A DNA stretch of 15,779 bases from F23-B02 sp045601285. Its GTDB lineage: Bacteria; Bacillota; Clostridia; Oscillospirales; Oscillospiraceae. A model generated the notes under the pieces. It made no database searches, was not told where the DNA came from, and worked only from the letters and a program-made list of their open reading frames with translations. Position 1 is the stretch's first letter; every line of letters starts with the position of its first letter. This document shows positions 12,148 through 15,779 of this stretch, one piece after another. The position numbers and the translations under genes were made by a program. Location of the stretch: positions 1 through 15,779 of the forward strand of contig JAZRZJ010000046.1 in NCBI GenBank assembly GCA_045601285.1, read 5' to 3'.

Positions 12148-12390
12148 CATTCCGCTGCGCGCACTGCGTCAGAACAGGCGTAACAGTTTCGCTTCCGCAT
12201 AAATGCGAAAGCTCGGTGTGTTCCACCTGTTCTTCCTTTTCAAATCAAAGCAAGTTTTGATTTGAGTTAGTATTTTGCTCGCACACTTGCGGAATAGAAG
12301 TGTTTTGCGTTCACGCGCATGTCGCTCCGCAAAACGAATTTAAATTTATTTCGCCTTGCGGCGAAACTCTGCGAGGCAACCTAACGAACA
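12148..12390. repeat. Intergenic run of hairpin-forming repeats
   Basis: No gene was found in this stretch. Several inverted repeats are nested or adjacent: agaacagg (12172-12179) with cctgttct (12227-12234), enclosing tttcgc (12188-12193) with gcgaaa (12206-12211); tcaaatcaaa (12240-12249) with tttgatttga (12256-12265), a perfect 10-pair stem; and short ttcgcc-ttgc-ggcgaa near 12349-12364. Some phrases (agaacagg/cctgttct) echo the family 1 repeats near 4200 and 4500. It looks like a repeat island, not protein-coding DNA. Confidence 0.6.
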
Positions 12391-12425
12391 AAAAACCGCG
12401 TTCACTGTTGACGCGGTTTTTGTTG
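12391..12425. terminator. Bidirectional terminator-like hairpin
   Basis: A perfect 11-pair stem, aaaaaccgcgt (12391-12401) with its complement (12411-12421), has a 9-base loop and A/T runs at both ends. It insulates the flavoprotein promoter from upstream transcription. Confidence 0.85.
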
Positions 12426-12453
12426 GTTTTCAGCATTTGGAAACGCTAAATAA

Positions 12454-12482
12454 TTGACAATCTACTTATAAAATGATATAAA
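12454..12482 (+). promoter_or_regulatory. Promoter of the flavoprotein-hypA operon
   Basis: Perfect TTGACA (12454-12459) and TATAAA (12477-12482) are 17 bases apart. The predicted start is near 12489, about 44 bases before the ATG. No operator or riboswitch was seen in the short leader. Confidence 0.8.
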
Positions 12483-12532
12483 TAAATTTGCATAAGTACA
12501 TACAAAACAAAATTATATAAGGAGATTAGTGT

Positions 12533-15196
12533 ATGGAAAAAAGACCGAATATTCTCAAGCTCTGTACCAAAATCAGTCTTGAGAGCCTGACCTACACCGG
12601 CATCACCTACAAGGATTGCGAATACCGCATTCTCAATCCTATCGTAGATGATGACATGTGCGAAGTTATGATGCACATGAAGCTGGACACCCCCAGAACC
12701 ACAGAAGAAATCGCACGCCGCTGCAAGAAGGACGTTAAGTGGACCGAGGAACAGCTGGAGAAGCTGCGTACCGCAGGCGTCTGCCGTACCATGGAAGGAA
12801 AGAACGGCCATAAAGCAGGCTGGTACTATCCCATCTGGGTTCCCGGCATCATGGAAGGCGTTCTCTCCAACCGTGAGCAGTGCGACAAATACCCCGACCT
12901 GGGCAAGTGCTTTGAAGAGTACACCCGCCTGAGACTTGCTCCTCTGGCTCCCACTCTCCAGCACGGCACACGCGGCATGGCCTTTATGCGCGTTATGCCC
13001 GTTATGAGCGCAATCGAAAACGATTCCCACGCTGCTTACTATGACGAGGTTGCAGGCATCATCGAGAAGGCATTTGCAATCTCTGTCGGTCCCTGCTCCT
13101 GCCGTCGTTCCCGCCGTCTCATCGGCGAAGGCTGCGGCCATCTGGAAGAGGACATGTGCATGTATGTCAACGACAATGCACTGAACATGATCAAATCCGG
13201 CGCACACCGCCCCGTAACCAAGGAAGAAGCATACGAAATTCTCCAGCGCGCAGAGGATAACGGCCTTGTTCACGAAGTCAACCAGACTCCCGGCTTCGAT
13301 GAAGTCACCGCAATCTGCAACTGCTGCGGCTGCTCCTGCTACGGCCTCCGTATTGCAAACTACTTCCGCGCAAACCAGGCAATCCACTCCAACTACGTTG
13401 CAAAGGTCGACTCCAGCAAGTGTGTTGCCTGCGGCCAGTGTGTTGAAAATTGCCAGGCAAATGCTCTTAAGCTCGGCCAGAAGTGCAGCACCGTTGACCC
13501 CGACATTTCCAAGACCTATCGTAACGATGTCGAAGTTCCCTGGGATAAGAAGACCTACAACGTTGAATACCGTACCAACCGTACCGACGTTATGCCCAGC
13601 GGCACCTCTCCCTGTAAGGCAGCCTGCCCCGCACATATCCCCGTACAGGGCTATCTGCGTCTGGCAGCCGAAGGCCGTTACACCGAGGCTCTTGAGCTCA
13701 TCAAGAAGGAAAATCCCTTCCCCGCAGTCTGCGGACGTATCTGCAACAAGAAGTGCGAGGAGGCATGCTCCCGTGCTTCCATCGACGAGGCAGTTGCAAT
13801 CGACGATATCAAGAAGTTTATCGCAGAAAAGGATCTTGATTCCAAGACCCGTTTCGTTCCCAAGATGCTCAACCAGATCGGCAAGCCCTATCCCGAAAAG
13901 ATCGCCGTCATCGGTGCAGGTCCCGCAGGTCTGAGCTGCGCTTACTATCTGGCAGTCAAGGGTTATCCCGTAACCGTCTTTGAAAAGGAAAAGGAACTCG
14001 GCGGTATGCTCACTCTGGGTATCCCCTCCTTCCGTCTGGACAAGAAGGTCGTCAAGGCAGAAATCGACGTTCTGAAGAAGCTCGGCGTTAAGTTCAAGAC
14101 CGGTGTTGAAATCGGCAAGGACAAGACTCTTGACCAGCTCCGCAAGGACGGCTTCAAGGCATTCTTCCTGGCCATCGGCGCCTCCAAGGGCACCAAGGTC
14201 GGCTGCGCAGGCGACGATATGGACGGCGTATTCACCGGTCTCGACTTCCTGAGAGCAGTCAACATGGGTGAGAAGCCCGCAATCGGCAAGAACGTTGCAG
14301 TCATCGGCGGCGGCAATGTTGCCATCGACGTTGCACGCGCAGCAGTACGTCTCGGCGCAAAGACCACCATCGTTTACCGCAGAGGCGAAGAGCAGATGCC
14401 CGCAGCAGCTGATGAAGTTGCAGAAGCAAAGGAAGAGGGTGTCAAGTTCAAGTTCCTGGCTGCTCCCGCAGAAATCAGCGGCGAAGGCAAGGCTCAGGAG
14501 CTCAAGGTCGAGATCATGGAGCTCAAGGACGGCAAGCCTGTTGGCACCGGCGAGTTTGAGACCATGGCAGTTTCCGCAGTTATCTCCGCAATCGGTCAGA
14601 AGATCGACATGAGCGGCATCGAAGGCATCAAGGCAGGCGTCAAGGGCAACGTAAGCGTTGACAAGTATCTGCAGACCAGCGCTCCCGACGTATTCGCCGG
14701 CGGCGACGTTGTAACCGGACCCAAGTTTGCAATTGACGCAATTGCAGCAGGTAAGGAAGCATCCATCTCCATCCACCGCTACGTACATCCCGGTCAGACT
14801 CAGGACCTGGGCCGCGACAACCGCGACTACAAGCCTCTGGACATCAAGACTCTGGCTATCTCCGCAGAGGGCTTCGACTGCGCACCTCGTCAGAAGGTTG
14901 CAGCTGTTTCCGGCAAGGAAGCAAAGAAGACCATGTCCGACCTCCGCGGCACTCTCACCGAGGAGCAGATCAAGAAGGAAGCAGCACGCTGCCTGGGCTG
15001 CGGCTCCGTTGTTCTTGACGAGGATATGTGCTTCGGCTGCGGCATCTGCACCACCAAGTGCAAGTTCGGCGCGATCACTCTGGAGAAGTACATGGACACC
15101 AAGTACGAGAGCTACCACAAGACCCTGCTCACCGCAGTTTCCAATGCTCCCAAGGCAATTGCCCGCCTGGCAGTTAAGAAGGTTGCAAAGAAGTAA
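12533..15196 (+). CDS. Multidomain [4Fe-4S] flavoprotein: Cys-rich N-terminal module fused to a GltD/NfnB-like FAD oxidoreductase and ferredoxin
   Basis: An 887-residue cytoplasmic redox protein. Residues 1-290: unassigned module with a winged-helix-like segment (55-85) and cysteine clusters (C188, C190, C201, C209; C262, C264, C265, C267, C269). Residues 297-307: one ferredoxin motif (C297, C300, C303, C307). Residues 361-412: the Fer4_20-type pattern of GltD, NfnB and dihydropyrimidine dehydrogenase ('CKAACPAHIPVQGY', then C400, C404, C408, C412). Residues 455-750: FAD loop 'VIGAGPAGLSCAYYLA' (459-474), pyridine-nucleotide loop 'VIGGGNVAIDVARAA' (590-604), and 'FAGGDVVTGP' (721-730). Residues 820-843: a C-terminal ferredoxin with C820, C823, C833, C836, C839 and C843. 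The parts suit electron transfer between NAD(P)H and ferredoxin, or to an unknown partner; no glutamate synthase large subunit or NfnA lies next to it. AAGGAG is seven bases before the ATG. The stop overlaps hypA by one base. Confidence 0.85.
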   Translation: MEKRPNILKLCTKISLESLTYTGITYKDCEYRILNPIVDDDMCEVMMHMKLDTPRTTEEIARRCKKDVKWTEEQLEKLRTAGVCRTMEGKNGHKAGWYYPIWVPGIMEGVLSNREQCDKYPDLGKCFEEYTRLRLAPLAPTLQHGTRGMAFMRVMPVMSAIENDSHAAYYDEVAGIIEKAFAISVGPCSCRRSRRLIGEGCGHLEEDMCMYVNDNALNMIKSGAHRPVTKEEAYEILQRAEDNGLVHEVNQTPGFDEVTAICNCCGCSCYGLRIANYFRANQAIHSNYVAKVDSSKCVACGQCVENCQANALKLGQKCSTVDPDISKTYRNDVEVPWDKKTYNVEYRTNRTDVMPSGTSPCKAACPAHIPVQGYLRLAAEGRYTEALELIKKENPFPAVCGRICNKKCEEACSRASIDEAVAIDDIKKFIAEKDLDSKTRFVPKMLNQIGKPYPEKIAVIGAGPAGLSCAYYLAVKGYPVTVFEKEKELGGMLTLGIPSFRLDKKVVKAEIDVLKKLGVKFKTGVEIGKDKTLDQLRKDGFKAFFLAIGASKGTKVGCAGDDMDGVFTGLDFLRAVNMGEKPAIGKNVAVIGGGNVAIDVARAAVRLGAKTTIVYRRGEEQMPAAADEVAEAKEEGVKFKFLAAPAEISGEGKAQELKVEIMELKDGKPVGTGEFETMAVSAVISAIGQKIDMSGIEGIKAGVKGNVSVDKYLQTSAPDVFAGGDVVTGPKFAIDAIAAGKEASISIHRYVHPGQTQDLGRDNRDYKPLDIKTLAISAEGFDCAPRQKVAAVSGKEAKKTMSDLRGTLTEEQIKKEAARCLGCGSVVLDEDMCFGCGICTTKCKFGAITLEKYMDTKYESYHKTLLTAVSNAPKAIARLAVKKVAKK

Positions 15197-15543
15197 TGCA
15201 CGAAATCGGAGTTGTCAGACAGGTCATTCGCACTGTTGAGGACTTCGCCAAGGAGAACAATATCAAGGAAGTATCCGGTATTGTTCTCGACATCGGCGAG
15301 CTCTCCCTGGTCATTCCCAAGTATGTTGATGAAATCTACAAAATCACCGTGGAAGGCACAATTCTTGAGGGCGCAGAGCTCACTATGAATGTCATTCCCG
15401 GTATGGCGGAATGCGAAGAGTGTGATGAAATTTTCAATGTTATCGAGCATGAGGGCTATTGCCCCAAGTGCGGCAGCTTTGAAAAGGAGATACTCACGGG
15501 CAAGGATTTCCTCATAAAAGAAATTCACGTCCCTGAGGACTAA
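15196..15543 (+). CDS. hypA: Hydrogenase maturation nickel metallochaperone HypA
   Basis: A 115-residue HypA/HybF protein. In the family it binds nickel through the N-terminal MHE motif (H2, seen here) and a structural zinc through two CxxC pairs, here C73, C76 and C89, C92; with HypB it delivers nickel to [NiFe]-hydrogenase or, in some bacteria, to urease. Motif spacing and length are normal. Its ATG overlaps the TAA of the flavoprotein by one base (TAATG), so translation is coupled. No hypB, hypCDEF or hydrogenase subunit is in the window; the only metal GTPases are the COG0523 pair at 10072-12100, in a separate operon. A terminator follows nine bases after the stop. Confidence 0.94.
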   Translation: MHEIGVVRQVIRTVEDFAKENNIKEVSGIVLDIGELSLVIPKYVDEIYKITVEGTILEGAELTMNVIPGMAECEECDEIFNVIEHEGYCPKCGSFEKEILTGKDFLIKEIHVPED

Positions 15544-15551
15544 AAATTTTT

Positions 15552-15583
15552 CAACAGCCCTGTGAAAGCAGGGCTGTTGTTTT
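15552..15583 (+). terminator. Terminator after hypA
   Basis: A perfect 11-pair stem (caacagccctg at 15552-15562 with its complement at 15569-15579, loop tgaaag) is followed by four T. The U run is short but the stem is strong, ending the flavoprotein-hypA operon. Confidence 0.85.
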
Positions 15584-15648
15584 ATGTGTTGCATTTTTGG
15601 GCGGCAGGTGTTAAATATAGTATGATATAGAAAGAAGAGGTGAGGGCA

Positions 15649-15779
15649 GTGAAGAGCTACGAAACGGAATTACCCGAAGGCTATGCGGAAGCCATGATAA
15701 TTGATGCCCAAAGCAGGAAAGCGACGATTTTGCTCAATCTGGTGGCGGTGCTTTTGACGGGCGCGGTGATAGCTGCAGC
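15649..15779 (+). CDS. N-terminal part of a probable DUF3267 membrane protein (cut by the window edge)
   Basis: A frame open to the end of the window encodes at least 43 residues from a GTG at 15649: a short acidic start, 'ELPEGYAEAMIIDAQSRKA', and then a hydrophobic segment 'TILLNLVAVLLTGAVIAA' entering the first membrane span. The 'LPEGY...IDAQ' start followed by a membrane helix is like DUF3267 proteins (putative membrane metalloproteases); the zinc motif would lie beyond the window, so this is unproven. GAGGTGAG precedes the start at 15637-15644. An in-frame GTG at 15640 overlaps this site, so 15649 is favoured. The promoter is unclear: TTGGGC near 15597 and TATGAT near 15621, 18 apart, are weak candidates. 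Confidence 0.5.
   Translation, partial: MKSYETELPEGYAEAMIIDAQSRKATILLNLVAVLLTGAVIAA

Noticed and set aside
12446..15118. A very long open frame on the minus strand, opposite the flavoprotein gene
   Set aside because: It is antisense to a clearly conserved gene with known motifs, has no ribosome binding site or recognisable domain, and its Cys/Ala/Leu-rich product is typical of the mirror frame of GC-biased codons.
12533..15196. Plain glutamate synthase small subunit (GltD)
   Set aside because: It is about 400 residues longer, carries extra ferredoxin and Cys-rich modules, and no large subunit gene is next to it.

Overview
The window looks like chromosomal DNA from an anaerobic Clostridia-type Firmicute, probably a gut Oscillospirales (Ruminococcaceae-like) relative. 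This is inferred from a ferredoxin-dependent 2-oxoacid oxidoreductase operon, the Gram-positive order rpsF-ssb-rpsR, strong AGGAGG ribosome binding sites with frequent TTG and GTG starts, near-consensus sigma-A promoters, and intergenic palindromes of the 'gtcattctgag...ctcagaatgac' kind common in gut Firmicutes. No species-level marker was identified.

Layout. 1-230: no gene, but a run of small hairpins. 231-307: tRNA-Val(CAC) on the minus strand with its own promoter and terminator. 645-4090: a P-loop ATPase followed by a four-gene 2-oxoacid:ferredoxin oxidoreductase operon (ferredoxin, alpha, beta, gamma), closed by a strong terminator. 4134-4570: intergenic DNA packed with two families of palindromic repeats. 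4571-5998 (minus): APC-family amino acid permease with a consensus promoter and an operator-like palindrome. 6233-7394: an N-acetylmuramoyl-L-alanine amidase and a holin, a lysis-type pair with no other phage genes. 7458-8728: two divergent, anchored or exported small proteins (a PepSY-domain protein and a beta-rich lipoprotein-like or anchored protein of unknown function). 8802-9975: the rpsF-ssb-rpsR operon with a structured leader. 10001-12147: two overlapping COG0523-type GTPase genes, the first with a large His-rich metal-binding insert, the second a degenerate GTPase fused to a DUF1980-like domain. 12148-12425: more palindromic intergenic DNA. 12454-15583: an 887-residue multidomain iron-sulfur flavoprotein overlapping a hypA gene by one base. 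15649-end: start of a probable DUF3267 membrane protein.

How it fits together. Two themes dominate. One is low-potential electron transfer: the 2-oxoacid:ferredoxin oxidoreductase reduces ferredoxin, and the 887-residue protein has the parts to pass electrons between ferredoxin-like clusters, FAD and a pyridine nucleotide. The other is metallocentre handling: a His-rich COG0523 GTPase, its DUF1980-fused partner and HypA. That HypA is translationally tied to the flavoprotein, without hypB or hydrogenase genes in view, is unexpected. The most interesting spots are the GTPase-DUF1980 fusion with its His-rich partner, the flavoprotein-HypA unit, and the hairpin cluster at the left edge, which could be the right end of an IS605-type element.
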